IMG/VR virus record: IMGVR_UViG_3300044701_000182
Location: 1 to 27,922 of that record
From: a virus
Direction: 5' to 3' (one strand)
DNA: 27,922 nucleotides
Both the position numbers and the translations under genes were made by a program. A model generated the notes under the pieces. The model searched no databases and was not told the origin of the DNA. It worked only from the letters and a program-made list of their open reading frames with translations. This document shows positions 14,445 through 22,067 of this stretch, one piece after another (the stretch's first letter is position 1; every line of letters starts with the position of its first letter).

Positions 14445-16580
14445 ATGAAAAGATATCGTCAGCTCGTTAAAGAGCTACCTTCTAAGAAAATAGTGTTTGC
14501 CTTTGGTAGGTTTCAACCACCTACAACGGGCCACGAGCTATTGGTCAACGCCGTCAAGAGAATAGCTGCCGCTCAGAAGGCAGACCACGTTATCTATGCT
14601 TCTCGTACTCACGACAAGAAGTCAAATCCTCTTCCAGTAGACAGAAAGGTCTATTATCTCAAGAGGATGTTCCCAAATACTAATTTTGCAGCAGCTAGCG
14701 ACGAGATTCGTACGTTTCTAGAGGCCGCTGCGACTCTGTCCAATACATACAAGAATGTGGTCATGATCGCTGGATCAGACAGAGTTCCCGAATATAAACG
14801 ACTGTTAGATAGATATAATGGTGATCTATTTAAATTCGACACGATAGAAGTTGTATCAGCTGGAGAACGTGATCCAGACTCAGACAGCGCTACAGGTATG
14901 TCTGGCACAAAGATGCGAGAAGCTGCCAAGAAAGGCGACTTCCAGTCCTTTAAGAAAGGTCTACCTCATACTCTAACGGAACTGGACGGAAAGCGTCTGA
15001 TGAACGAGGTCCGTGCTGGTATGGGTATGGCGGCTATAAAAGAAGAGATTAAGTTTGCGGTCAATACGATTCGCGAACAGTATCACGCAGGAAAGATTTT
15101 TAATGTAGGTGATAGAGTTACTGATGGTGAAATTGTTTATGAGATCTTAGATCGTGGAGCAAATTATGTAACGGTAGTGAACGAATCTGGAGATACTAGT
15201 AAGAAGTGGCTTGACTCAGTTCAGCCAATCAACGTTCATCTCGACGAAGATATTCCAGCAGGTCCTACCCCATCTGAGATTACGTATAAAGGTTATACCA
15301 CTAAGAACCTACATCATTCTGAAGACGCTCGAAAAGCTTTTGCGATGACTATTCAGAGAGCTTCTGAGGGTAAGGTGACAGATCCAATGGGTGTGTTAAA
15401 TGCTTTAAAAGCAACAGATACATACATGGGTTTAAATGACAGACACCTTACAGGCGAAGAAGTAACAGAAGAAGAGAAAAAGGCTTGGATAGAAGCGCAT
15501 TATAAAGCTAGAGAATCTCTTAATAGAATTGGCGAGTTCATGCATCACATGGACTATTGGCACATGCACGAACATGAGCTACAAGACGTAATGAGCACAT
15601 ACGGACAAGAAGGTCCTGAAGAAGATACTTTTGGAGAAGCTGTGGAACAACTAAAAGAAATGAAATTCAGCCCAGCTGATAAGATAAAAGTTGCGCGCAT
15701 CATAGCGTCTACTTTAGGCGACGACAAAGCCGACGAGAAGAGTGGACCAGAGAATATGGTCAATATGGCTTTGCGTAAAGTTAAAAATAAACCCATGACC
15801 AAAGACGCATGGAAGATACTTGGCAATATGCTAGATATAGCTCGTGAAGCTGGAATTAAGTACGACGAAAAAATTATTGGTGGTAAAGTGGCTATGGCTG
15901 AAGCTGAGACTAAAGGAAAAGGAATTGCGATTCCAGCTAAAGATGAGAGCGACGACGAAGAAACAACCATACAGATCGTCGCAGCACCAGGTCACACTCT
16001 AGCAAAAGGCGAAGCAGATCAAGTTAGAAAAATGAAGATCAAGCATCATCTAGGTGAAGAAAAAGAAGACGACGAAGATGAAGACATGGGTGAAGACGAT
16101 GTCGATGATATGTTGAAGGGATTCCAAGACGACGACGCGTTTGAAGCATACGAAGATGATGAGTTCCATTTAGAAGATGAAGACACCGGTGAAAAGCTTG
16201 AAGAACTTCAGAAAGAAGAAGTTATCAATGAAGTGCTGTCACGACTAGAAAGAATTAAAGCAAAAGCTAGATTCAAGCGCACCGAAGCTAAGCGCGAGCG
16301 CAGAGTAAAGATCGCACTTAAGATGAGATCTTCAAATAAGACTTTAAACAATAGAGCTCGTAAACTCGCTATTACACTCATGAAGAAACGTATAGGCAAG
16401 AAAGATCCAAGTAAGATGAGTGTAGCTGAGAAAGAAAGAGTCGAAAGAATGGTTCATCGCCGCAAGACTGCGATCAATCGTATCGCTATGAAATTAGTGC
16501 CTAGACTTCGTAAGATAGAGAATAATAGACTAACTGGTAAACATACTAAGTCATCACCTTCTGCTGGAGTAGTGGCATGA
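14445..16580 (+). CDS. Cytidylyltransferase-like nucleotidyltransferase fused to a long modular tail
   Basis: A 711-aa late protein. Residues 15-170 form an NMNAT/cytidylyltransferase-type Rossmann domain: GRFQPPTTGH (21-30, the HxGH-type motif with T28-G-H30) and MSGTKMREA (152-160, in place of ISSTxxR). About 218-258 is a KOW/Tudor-like segment (NVGDRVTDGEIVYEILDRGANYVTVV is the region) common in phage modular proteins. About 265-400 is helical and His-rich. About 410-480 repeats a helical module ending in EAGIKYDEKI. About 500-585 is very acidic (runs of D and E) and about 590-700 very basic. Such fusions are known from marine T4-like phages and annotated as cytidylyltransferase, with unknown substrate. 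The acid/base tail and late position fit a packaged, DNA-associated protein. Starts at 14433 (TTG) and 14436 are alternatives; TGGA before 14445 favours this one. Confidence 0.82.
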   Translation: MKRYRQLVKELPSKKIVFAFGRFQPPTTGHELLVNAVKRIAAAQKADHVIYASRTHDKKSNPLPVDRKVYYLKRMFPNTNFAAASDEIRTFLEAAATLSNTYKNVVMIAGSDRVPEYKRLLDRYNGDLFKFDTIEVVSAGERDPDSDSATGMSGTKMREAAKKGDFQSFKKGLPHTLTELDGKRLMNEVRAGMGMAAIKEEIKFAVNTIREQYHAGKIFNVGDRVTDGEIVYEILDRGANYVTVVNESGDTSKKWLDSVQPINVHLDEDIPAGPTPSEITYKGYTTKNLHHSEDARKAFAMTIQRASEGKVTDPMGVLNALKATDTYMGLNDRHLTGEEVTEEEKKAWIEAHYKARESLNRIGEFMHHMDYWHMHEHELQDVMSTYGQEGPEEDTFGEAVEQLKEMKFSPADKIKVARIIASTLGDDKADEKSGPENMVNMALRKVKNKPMTKDAWKILGNMLDIAREAGIKYDEKIIGGKVAMAEAETKGKGIAIPAKDESDDEETTIQIVAAPGHTLAKGEADQVRKMKIKHHLGEEKEDDEDEDMGEDDVDDMLKGFQDDDAFEAYEDDEFHLEDEDTGEKLEELQKEEVINEVLSRLERIKAKARFKRTEAKRERRVKIALKMRSSNKTLNNRARKLAITLMKKRIGKKDPSKMSVAEKERVERMVHRRKTAINRIAMKLVPRLRKIENNRLTGKHTKSSPSAGVVA

Positions 16581-16846
16581 TTACATTCAAAGAATTTATA
16601 ACAGAGGCTACTTATAAAGGTAGAGAAGTAGCATTAAATAAGCCTATGGCTGGTGATGTTAAGAAGTCTAAGGTATATGTAGATCCTGATGGAGATGGAA
16701 AAGCTAAGAAAGTAGAGTTTGGTGATCCAAACATGACTATTAAGAAGCATATTCCAGCTCGTCGTAAGAGTTTCAGAGCTCGTCACAATTGTGATAACCC
16801 TGGTCCTAAAGATAAAGCTCGTTATTGGTCTTGTAAAGCTTGGTAA
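16577..16846 (+). CDS. Small basic late protein with capsid-targeting-like N-terminus
   Basis: An 89-aa protein beginning MITFKEFITEA, the clearest capsid-targeting-like signature in the window. It then has a calcium-loop-like run VDPDGDGKAKKVEFGD, and ends with a strongly conserved-looking, cysteine-containing tail (SFRARHNCDNPGPKDKARYW, then SCKAW) rich in basic and aromatic residues. I have seen this tail in many marine phage proteins annotated only by DUF numbers. The two cysteines and basic residues could bind metal or nucleic acid. It starts inside the stop of the long modular protein (ATGA). If cut after ITE, the mature protein would be about 79 aa and highly basic, as expected of an internal head protein. 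Confidence 0.82.
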   Translation: MITFKEFITEATYKGREVALNKPMAGDVKKSKVYVDPDGDGKAKKVEFGDPNMTIKKHIPARRKSFRARHNCDNPGPKDKARYWSCKAW

Positions 16847-16869
16847 AATAATAATAAAAAGAGGATAAT

Positions 16870-17313
16870 ATGGAAGAACTTAATAAATCTATGCGAGAAT
16901 GTCTTGCGAATACTTTTGTGATGTATTTCAAAGCGCACTCATTTCATTGGAATGTGGAAGGTATAAACTTCCCAAGCTATCATGAATTTTTTGGAAATCT
17001 ATACAACGAACTTCATGACGCCATCGATCCAATTGCAGAAGAGATTAGAGCTTTAGACTATTATGCACCTGCAGGATTAAACGAACTCTATGCTTCTGCT
17101 AAGATAGCAGATAGTAATATAAAGGGTGACTCTGTTAAGGAGATGTTGGGAGCACTACTCGCCGATAACGAACAAGTTCTATCTTGCTTGAACGAATCTT
17201 TTAAACTAGCAGACGCTGCCGATCTACAGGGTTTAGCTGACTTTATTGCAGGTCGCATCGATGTGCACAAGAAACACGGATGGATGCTTAGAGCATCTAT
17301 GAGAGGAGCATAA
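16870..17313 (+). CDS. dps: Dps-like ferritin
   Basis: A 147-aa four-helix protein of the Dps family, which oxidises and stores iron in 12-mers and often protects DNA from peroxide. The ferroxidase ligands have the canonical spacing: H26 (SFHWNVEG), H38 (+12), D53 (+27) and E57 (+31), in the context HEFFGNLYNELHDAIDPIAEEIRALD. The extra Asp at +16 of typical Dps is Gly here. There is no long Lys-rich N-terminal DNA-binding tail. GAGGA at 16861-16865 precedes the ATG, and the stop overlaps the next start (TAATG). Its place inside the late block, among probable packaged proteins, suggests it is made late and may enter the virion or protect replicated DNA. Confidence 0.93.
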   Translation: MEELNKSMRECLANTFVMYFKAHSFHWNVEGINFPSYHEFFGNLYNELHDAIDPIAEEIRALDYYAPAGLNELYASAKIADSNIKGDSVKEMLGALLADNEQVLSCLNESFKLADAADLQGLADFIAGRIDVHKKHGWMLRASMRGA

Positions 17314-18938
17314 TGGAACAGATTCAAGAAAAAGGAAATGGTCTCTGGGCCAATATTCATGCCAAACGCGAGAGAATCAAGCGTGGTTCTGGCGAACGCA
17401 TGAGAAAACCAGGCGAGAAAGGTGCTCCTACTGCTGCCGATTTCAAAGCCTCGCAGAAGAATGAAGAGACTGAAGTAAAAGATTCAGACGACTATAAGTT
17501 GTCTAAAAATGGAAAAAAAGTAAAAGCGCAAAAAATCGTCTTTAAACACGGCGAGGACGACGGCAAAAAAGGAGTTACTGAACAAATGAAAAAAACATTC
17601 GACCAGTTCGTACAAGATCATATCGTCGAACTTACTGAAGAAGAAATCGAAGATGCACTCACTTGTGATCTCATGGAAGTGCTGAAGAAGAGTGATCCTG
17701 CTGGAAAATGGATCAGTGACTTCGTAAAATCGGATAACCCAAAGTTTGCCGGTAAGTCTAAAGAGAAACGCAAGCAAATGGCACTAGCCGCTTATTACGC
17801 TAAGCAGCGTAACGAAGAAGCAGAAATTGAAGAAGGTAACAATACTCAAAAGAAATTTACTGTTGTCCACTATAGTCCAAAAACAGATAGAAACGTTACT
17901 AAAAAAATTAAAGCTAATTCAGAGTCTGAAGTATGGGATAGGCTGAAAGCAAAAGGCATTAATCCTGTCAGCGTAAAAGAAGATCATGTTGCGGAAGGTT
18001 ATGGAGTAGGTTGGATGCTTCGTGCCGATCCTAAACTTGGAGCCAAAGTTAAAGCAAAAATAGATGCTGCTAAGCTTCGTCAGAAGTATATGGGTAAGAC
18101 TTCCGATGAAATCGAAAAGATGAGAAAAGAAAAAGCTAAGCAAACCAACGAGGCTCTTCGATTAAGTCCAGAAGCTGGTAAGAAACTATCTGCTGCAGTT
18201 GCTTCAGCTGCTAAAGGTGGTAAAGTTCATTTTCAATCCACTAGCGTTGGAAAAGATGGAAAGAAAACTACGGAACACGGTTATACCGACTCAGAAGGCA
18301 ACCGTGTAGTTACTAAAGTCGTCAAAGAGGAAGAACAAATGGATGAAGCTCTAAAAGGCAAGCAACACAAGATCGATAAGAACAAGAACGGAAAGGTCGA
18401 TGCTCACGACTTCAAGTTGCTTCGTAAAGAAGAAACCGACGAGATCGACGAAGCACAGAGTCATCAAGCTAAGACAACGATGAAGCACATCAAGAAGCCA
18501 ACTGCTGGTGAGAAGAAAGCCGCAGCAGATATTAAACCTGGTGTAGCTGGATTCCGTGATCGTATTGCTATGCTTAAGTCTGCCGAAGCACGAGGTGCTC
18601 TAAAGAAAGAAGAAACAGAACAAGTTGACGAAGCTTGGCCAGGAACAGCTGAATACAAGAAGAAGTTTCCTGACACAGAGCGTACTACAGGCCGCGGCGA
18701 GCGTCATGACATCGAGAAAACAGCTACTGGCGTTAAAGCAACTCGCAGATATTCTACAGACGACACGACTGAGAAGCCAGCAAGTGCTCCAAAGCGTGGG
18801 CGCGGTCGTCCTAAGAAAGACAAGTTCGCTGAGGCTGTCAATTTCTTAATGGCTGCCGATGAACAGCAATTTGAAGAACTTATCGCAGAAGGTTTCGACG
18901 CTTTCTTTGAAGCATACGAACGTGCTGTTACTAAATAA
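17313..18938 (+). CDS. Modular late polyprotein with AT-hook, EF-hand-like loop and repeated EExEQxDE linkers
   Basis: A 541-aa, highly charged, low-complexity protein. Recognisable modules in order are a basic N-terminus (GLWANIHAKRERIKRGSGER, about 10-29); an acidic/helical part; a helical KWISDFVKSDNPKFAGKS...MALAAYYAKQ module (about 132-167); GYGVGWMLRADPKLGAKVKA (about 230-249); an EF-hand-like loop DKNKNGKVDAHD; an AT-hook PKRGRGRPKKDKF (about 492-504); and a C-terminal EELIAEGFDAFFEAYERA helix. Modules are separated by acidic linkers of the form EEEQMDEA (18327-18350), EETDEIDEA (18429-18455) and EETEQVDEA (18609-18635). Similar modules occur in many marine T4-like phages, by recollection. 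I infer a DNA-binding, possibly protease-processed internal head protein; the linkers could be cleavage or docking sites. It starts by TAATG overlap with dps. Confidence 0.75.
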   Translation: MEQIQEKGNGLWANIHAKRERIKRGSGERMRKPGEKGAPTAADFKASQKNEETEVKDSDDYKLSKNGKKVKAQKIVFKHGEDDGKKGVTEQMKKTFDQFVQDHIVELTEEEIEDALTCDLMEVLKKSDPAGKWISDFVKSDNPKFAGKSKEKRKQMALAAYYAKQRNEEAEIEEGNNTQKKFTVVHYSPKTDRNVTKKIKANSESEVWDRLKAKGINPVSVKEDHVAEGYGVGWMLRADPKLGAKVKAKIDAAKLRQKYMGKTSDEIEKMRKEKAKQTNEALRLSPEAGKKLSAAVASAAKGGKVHFQSTSVGKDGKKTTEHGYTDSEGNRVVTKVVKEEEQMDEALKGKQHKIDKNKNGKVDAHDFKLLRKEETDEIDEAQSHQAKTTMKHIKKPTAGEKKAAADIKPGVAGFRDRIAMLKSAEARGALKKEETEQVDEAWPGTAEYKKKFPDTERTTGRGERHDIEKTATGVKATRRYSTDDTTEKPASAPKRGRGRPKKDKFAEAVNFLMAADEQQFEELIAEGFDAFFEAYERAVTK

Positions 18939-18973
18939 GTAAACACACAAATAAATTTTAAGGAGAAGTAAAA

Positions 18974-19537
18974 ATGGCACTATGGGGTAAAACAGATGCT
19001 AACGGCAGCAAGCCAAAGTACTTAAGTACTGCTGACGCTGCAAAAGCAGTATTCGTTTCCGTAGAAGAAGCTCTACTAGGTACGAATAAATCTAAGGGTA
19101 TCACCGGCGCAGGTTGGTGGTTAGTTAACGAATACACTGATAATTCTGGTGCAACTCGCTACAAGAGTGAGTGCTTAGTTGCAATGTCGGTCGCTAATGC
19201 TACTTCAGGCGACGCAGCCGATGACGCTACTGTTGCCGACGTTGAGATCACTATTACTGTTGGTACTCAACCAAGTAATCAGACTGCAGCAGACGGTGAA
19301 GCAACATTTACAGTCGTTGCTTCTGTTAACAGTGGTTCGGTAACTTATCAATGGCAGAAGAAAGAATCTGGTGCTACACGTTGGAGCAACATCACTGGTG
19401 CGACAACAGATACACTAGCTCTTACTGGTCTAACTAACGCTGCAGACAACGGTGATCAATATCGTGTTGTTCTTGGATCTAACTCCGGAGCTAAGAAAGT
19501 TAATTCTGACGCAGCTACATTAACAGTGGCAGCTTAA
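18974..19537 (+). CDS. Virion protein with C-terminal Ig-like domain
   Basis: A 187-aa protein in two parts. Residues 1-70 (MALWGKTDANGSKPKYLSTA, then AGWWLVNEYTDNSGATRYKSECLVAM) are of a kind common in T4-like marine phage structural proteins. Residues about 90-187 form a single Ig-like (I-set/bacterial Ig) domain: an ITVGTQPSNQTAADGEATF strand pair, VTYQWQKKESG with the core Trp, NITGATTDTLALTGL, and DNGDQYRVVLGSNSGAK ending in TLTVAA. There is no signal peptide. Ig domains on phage heads or tails (for example T4 Hoc) are thought to bind surface carbohydrates. A strong AAGGAG at 18960-18965 and low-complexity, high-expression-looking codons fit an abundant virion component. Confidence 0.8.
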   Translation: MALWGKTDANGSKPKYLSTADAAKAVFVSVEEALLGTNKSKGITGAGWWLVNEYTDNSGATRYKSECLVAMSVANATSGDAADDATVADVEITITVGTQPSNQTAADGEATFTVVASVNSGSVTYQWQKKESGATRWSNITGATTDTLALTGLTNAADNGDQYRVVLGSNSGAKKVNSDAATLTVAA

Positions 19538-19563
19538 ACGGAGATTAAATCCGATTCTTCGTT

Positions 19564-19917
19564 ATGAAGTTAAATGATGATAATTTTATCCTGTATGCTA
19601 TGCACCACTACGATAACCCGCAGTGTCATAGTGTACAGGAGTTTGATGAAGATCTAAAGCGATTCTTATATCTAAAGAAATTATTTTCTCGGTATAAGAC
19701 TAATGGCGAGTTAAGAGAGCGACTGATATTAAATCATGTGATCGTATTATATAATCTATTTGGAGACGCAGCTACAGAGATGTTGTTTCACAAGATAGAT
19801 GAAGAACACTGGCCAGCTCTCGCAACATTTTTGATCTATATCAATAGGATTCCTGAAGATAAGATGGGAAATTTTAGTATAGACAACAATATAGCTTCTG
19901 TTCTAAGGAAACTCTAA
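19564..19917 (+). CDS. Conserved hypothetical late protein
   Basis: A 117-aa helical protein (FILYAMHHYDNPQCHSVQEF, a KRFLYLKKLFSRYK helix, RLILNHVIVLYNLFGDAATEML, then PALATFLIYINRIPEDK). I recognise the general pattern from marine T4-like phages, where it always sits next to the following gene, but no function is known to me. There is no signal peptide and no clear transmembrane segment. It begins 27 bases after the Ig-domain gene with no obvious ribosome site, and its stop overlaps the next start (TAATG), which suggests co-translation and a joint role with that protein. Confidence 0.75.
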   Translation: MKLNDDNFILYAMHHYDNPQCHSVQEFDEDLKRFLYLKKLFSRYKTNGELRERLILNHVIVLYNLFGDAATEMLFHKIDEEHWPALATFLIYINRIPEDKMGNFSIDNNIASVLRKL

Positions 19918-20459
19918 TGTCTCGTATGATAGACAATCTCATGGCATTTCGTGTCTTGTATATGTTAGTTACTCCATTTGAGTCTACTGACGCTTACAAG
20001 TTGGGTATAATCAATAAAGATGGTACTGCGCTAAAAAAGACTCGAGATCTAAAGACTACAGAAGAAAAAGAAGCTTATACTAATCTTCATAAACTAGTCT
20101 TTAGTTTAAAGAGATTATTGGAAAAAGTACCTGGTGGTAAGAGTAGGTTTGGTTCATTAGTGGCGGCCTATTGGCTGATTAAAGAGTCATACTCATCTAA
20201 GATGTCGGTCACTGAAGCTGATTTTGTAAAAATTCTATCTGAGATCGAACGCGGAGTAGTCTTTGTAGAAGAAGAACTCGAGATTGAAAGATTCCTAAAT
20301 ATGATCGAAGAAGAAGGTGGAATAGCTAATGTAGCTGGCGCTGCTACGGCTACAGATAAAGAAGCAGTTCGACTAAAGAATAAGAAACCTGTTTCAGGCA
20401 TAGTTGGTGGAAGTAACTACATGATGCGCCGTAAGAAACCAATTCAAGTGGGGCAATAA
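19917..20459 (+). CDS. Conserved hypothetical late protein
   Basis: A 180-aa protein. The first about 130 residues are helical and well ordered in appearance (MSRMIDNLMAFRVLYMLVTP, KLGIINKDGTALKK, VFSLKRLLEKVPGGKSRFGS, VAAYWLIKE). The remainder is an acidic helix (EEELEIERFLNMIEEEGG) followed by an Ala-rich and then basic, flexible tail (MMRRKKPIQVG). I recall near-identical N-termini from marine T4-like phages, where it is a virion-associated or uncharacterised protein. The N-terminal MIDNLMAFRVL helix is amphipathic. It overlaps both neighbours by one base (TAATG), forming a tight three-gene unit with the proteins before and after it. Confidence 0.76.
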   Translation: MSRMIDNLMAFRVLYMLVTPFESTDAYKLGIINKDGTALKKTRDLKTTEEKEAYTNLHKLVFSLKRLLEKVPGGKSRFGSLVAAYWLIKESYSSKMSVTEADFVKILSEIERGVVFVEEELEIERFLNMIEEEGGIANVAGAATATDKEAVRLKNKKPVSGIVGGSNYMMRRKKPIQVGQ

Positions 20460-20743
20460 TGAAGACATTCAAAGAGTTAGTAGAAAAAATTGGAGTTGTT
20501 CCTGAGTACGACGATCCTATATCTAGAATGCGTAAGAAAGAGAACGAAGAAAAGCGCAAGAAAAATGTGGCGGAAGAAGTCGAACAGATCGACGAGATCT
20601 CTCAAAAGCTAAAGCAGTCTTATCTAGATAAGTCTAAAGAAGAAGTTAAACAGCTTAAGAAACATATGAAAGGCGAGTATGGCGGTATCGTCAAAAGAAT
20701 GATTGCTCGTCGTAATAAAGGTATTGCAATGGCAAGTAAATAA
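20459..20743 (+). CDS. Small charged late protein with targeting-like N-terminus and EEVEQIDEI motif
   Basis: A 94-aa, very charged protein. It begins MKTFKELVEKIG, a weaker version of the capsid-targeting pattern seen in three other late genes here. It contains EEVEQIDEISQKLKQSYLDK (bases from 20573), the same E-E-x-E-Q-x-D-E element that is repeated three times in the polyprotein at 17313. It ends in a basic segment (KRMIARRNKGIAMASK). In other marine phages this element is followed by helical SYL-type repeats, as here. The simplest inference is an internal head protein or prohead-core component. It starts by TAATG overlap with the preceding gene and is followed three bases later by the lysis cassette. 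Confidence 0.72.
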   Translation: MKTFKELVEKIGVVPEYDDPISRMRKKENEEKRKKNVAEEVEQIDEISQKLKQSYLDKSKEEVKQLKKHMKGEYGGIVKRMIARRNKGIAMASK

Positions 20744-20745
20744 GT

Positions 20746-21180
20746 ATGTGGATACTCAATTTTTTACCTTACTGGATATTTTATGCGATACTTGGAATTG
20801 GTGTAGTAGGACTTGCAATAACGTACCTACTGCGCTTTATTCCTATTCCAGCTATTTACATGTACAAGACACCAATACAATTGGTGTCTATATTGTTTAT
20901 AGTTTATGGTGTATACATGGCTGGGTCTATCGCCAATAACGAAGCTTGGGAAGCTAAAGTTAAAGAAGTTGAAGCTCAATTAGCTGAAGCTCAAGCTAGA
21001 GGTGCCGAAGAAACAGTAAAGATAGTTGAAAAAGTCGTAGTACAAAAACAAGTTATAAAAGAAAGAGGTCAAGATATAATTAAATATGTTGACCGAGAAA
21101 TTGTGAAGTACGATAATAAGTGCGAAATACCTCCACCATTTGTCGATGCCCACAATAAAGCAGCAGAGAAAATACAATGA
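20746..21180 (+). CDS. Inner-membrane spanin-like protein
   Basis: A 144-aa membrane protein with two hydrophobic segments near residues 5-30 (FLPYWIFYAILGIGVVGLAI) and 42-62 (PIQLVSILFIVYGVYMAG), followed by a long coiled coil (about 68-120, rich in E, K, Q and A) and a short Pro/Cys tail (CEIPPPFV). It lies directly before, and overlaps by four bases, a small lipoprotein gene. That is the classical arrangement of i-spanin (Rz) and o-spanin (Rz1), which fuse inner and outer membranes after the endolysin acts. Typical i-spanins have one N-terminal membrane helix; the second one here is unusual. The assignment rests on topology and position. Confidence 0.68.
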   Translation: MWILNFLPYWIFYAILGIGVVGLAITYLLRFIPIPAIYMYKTPIQLVSILFIVYGVYMAGSIANNEAWEAKVKEVEAQLAEAQARGAEETVKIVEKVVVQKQVIKERGQDIIKYVDREIVKYDNKCEIPPPFVDAHNKAAEKIQ

Positions 21181-21443
21181 GATATATAGTATTACTGTTG
21201 TGCTTAGGTCTTACTGGATGTTTTCAAACTACAGTTCCAGTTAAGGCAAAATTTCCTGAAGCACCTGGGATGTTGTTAGAACCTTGCGTTGAATTGAAGA
21301 GATTAGAAAAAGATCCAAAACTTAGTGATGTCGCAAAAACGGTTACTGAAAATTATACTATCTATCACGATTGCGCATTAAAAAATCGTGCATGGGGTGA
21401 ATGGTATAAAGCGCAGAAGAAAATTTTTGAGGACGTAAAGTAA
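21177..21443 (+). CDS. Outer-membrane lipoprotein, o-spanin-like
   Basis: An 88-aa protein with a short signal sequence and a lipobox L12-T-G-C15 (LLCLGLTGCFQ), so the mature protein should be lipidated at Cys15 and about 74 residues long. The mature part (EPCVELKRLEKDP, ENYTIYHDCALKNRAWGEWY) matches the pattern of small phage lipoproteins next to endolysins, with two further cysteines that could form a disulphide. It overlaps the i-spanin-like gene (ATGA) and the endolysin gene (TAATG). It is probably the outer-membrane half of the spanin pair, which implies a Gram-negative host. Confidence 0.8.
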   Translation: MRYIVLLLCLGLTGCFQTTVPVKAKFPEAPGMLLEPCVELKRLEKDPKLSDVAKTVTENYTIYHDCALKNRAWGEWYKAQKKIFEDVK

Positions 21444-22066
21444 TGGAATTAACTCTAGATCAATTAAAACAATTATTACCAAAGAATCCATATGTGGATC
21501 ATTGGCATAAAGCATTGTCGCAACTTCTTCCAGACTACGAGATCAATACAACTCGTAGAATCGCTGCGTTTATAGCACAGTGCTCGCATGAGTCTGCTAA
21601 TTTCACAGCACTTAAAGAAAATCTAAACTATCGCTGGCAGACACTTAGAAAACTATTTCCTAAGTACTTCCCTACCGATGAGCTAGCTCAACAGTATGCT
21701 TCGCTTCCAAATAAGCAGGAAGCCATTGCAAATAGAATTTATGGTGGACGTATGGGCAACGGCCCTGAGGAAACCGGTGACGGATTTAGATTCTGCGGCC
21801 GCGGTTTAATTCAATTAACCGGTAAGCAGAACTACACTTGGTTTGCCGCATCACTTGGTATCACAGTAGAGGAAGCTTCAGAGTATCTTCAAACATTTGA
21901 AGGTGCTGCACAGTCGGCGTGCTGGTTCTGGGAAACCAACAAACTAAATCAGTGGGCTGATGCTGGTGATATGGTAACATTGACTAAGAGAATTAATGGT
22001 GGAACTATTGGATTAGATGATCGAATCAAACACTACGAACACGCACTACACGTTCTAGGAGATTGA
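21443..22066 (+). CDS. Endolysin, glycoside hydrolase family 19 (chitinase-like)
   Basis: A 207-aa peptidoglycan hydrolase. It has the GH19 catalytic stretch FIAQCSHESANFTALKENLN (residues 43-62), with catalytic candidates E50 and E59, then ANRIYGGRMGNGPEETGDGF and RFCGRGLIQLTGKQNY (116-131), all typical of phage GH19 lysozymes. There is no signal peptide or membrane anchor, so export needs a holin. The gene is flanked by the spanin-like pair and by several small membrane proteins that include the likely holin. It starts by TAATG overlap with the o-spanin gene. T4 instead uses the unrelated e lysozyme (GH24). Confidence 0.94.
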   Translation: MELTLDQLKQLLPKNPYVDHWHKALSQLLPDYEINTTRRIAAFIAQCSHESANFTALKENLNYRWQTLRKLFPKYFPTDELAQQYASLPNKQEAIANRIYGGRMGNGPEETGDGFRFCGRGLIQLTGKQNYTWFAASLGITVEEASEYLQTFEGAAQSACWFWETNKLNQWADAGDMVTLTKRINGGTIGLDDRIKHYEHALHVLGD

Positions 22067-22067
22067 T

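Noticed and set aside
18930-18957. Weak late-promoter-like words (ACTAAATA, AATAAATT) before the Ig-domain gene
   Set aside because: Each matches only 6/8 of TATAAATA in an AT-rich gap and cannot be told from chance.
19538-19555. Short inverted repeat CGGA/TCCG after the Ig-domain gene as terminator
   Set aside because: Only four base pairs and no T-run.
20703-20939. Open frame of 78 codons overlapping the i-spanin-like gene
   Set aside because: It is out of frame with the two-helix membrane protein, has no domain features and no ribosome site.
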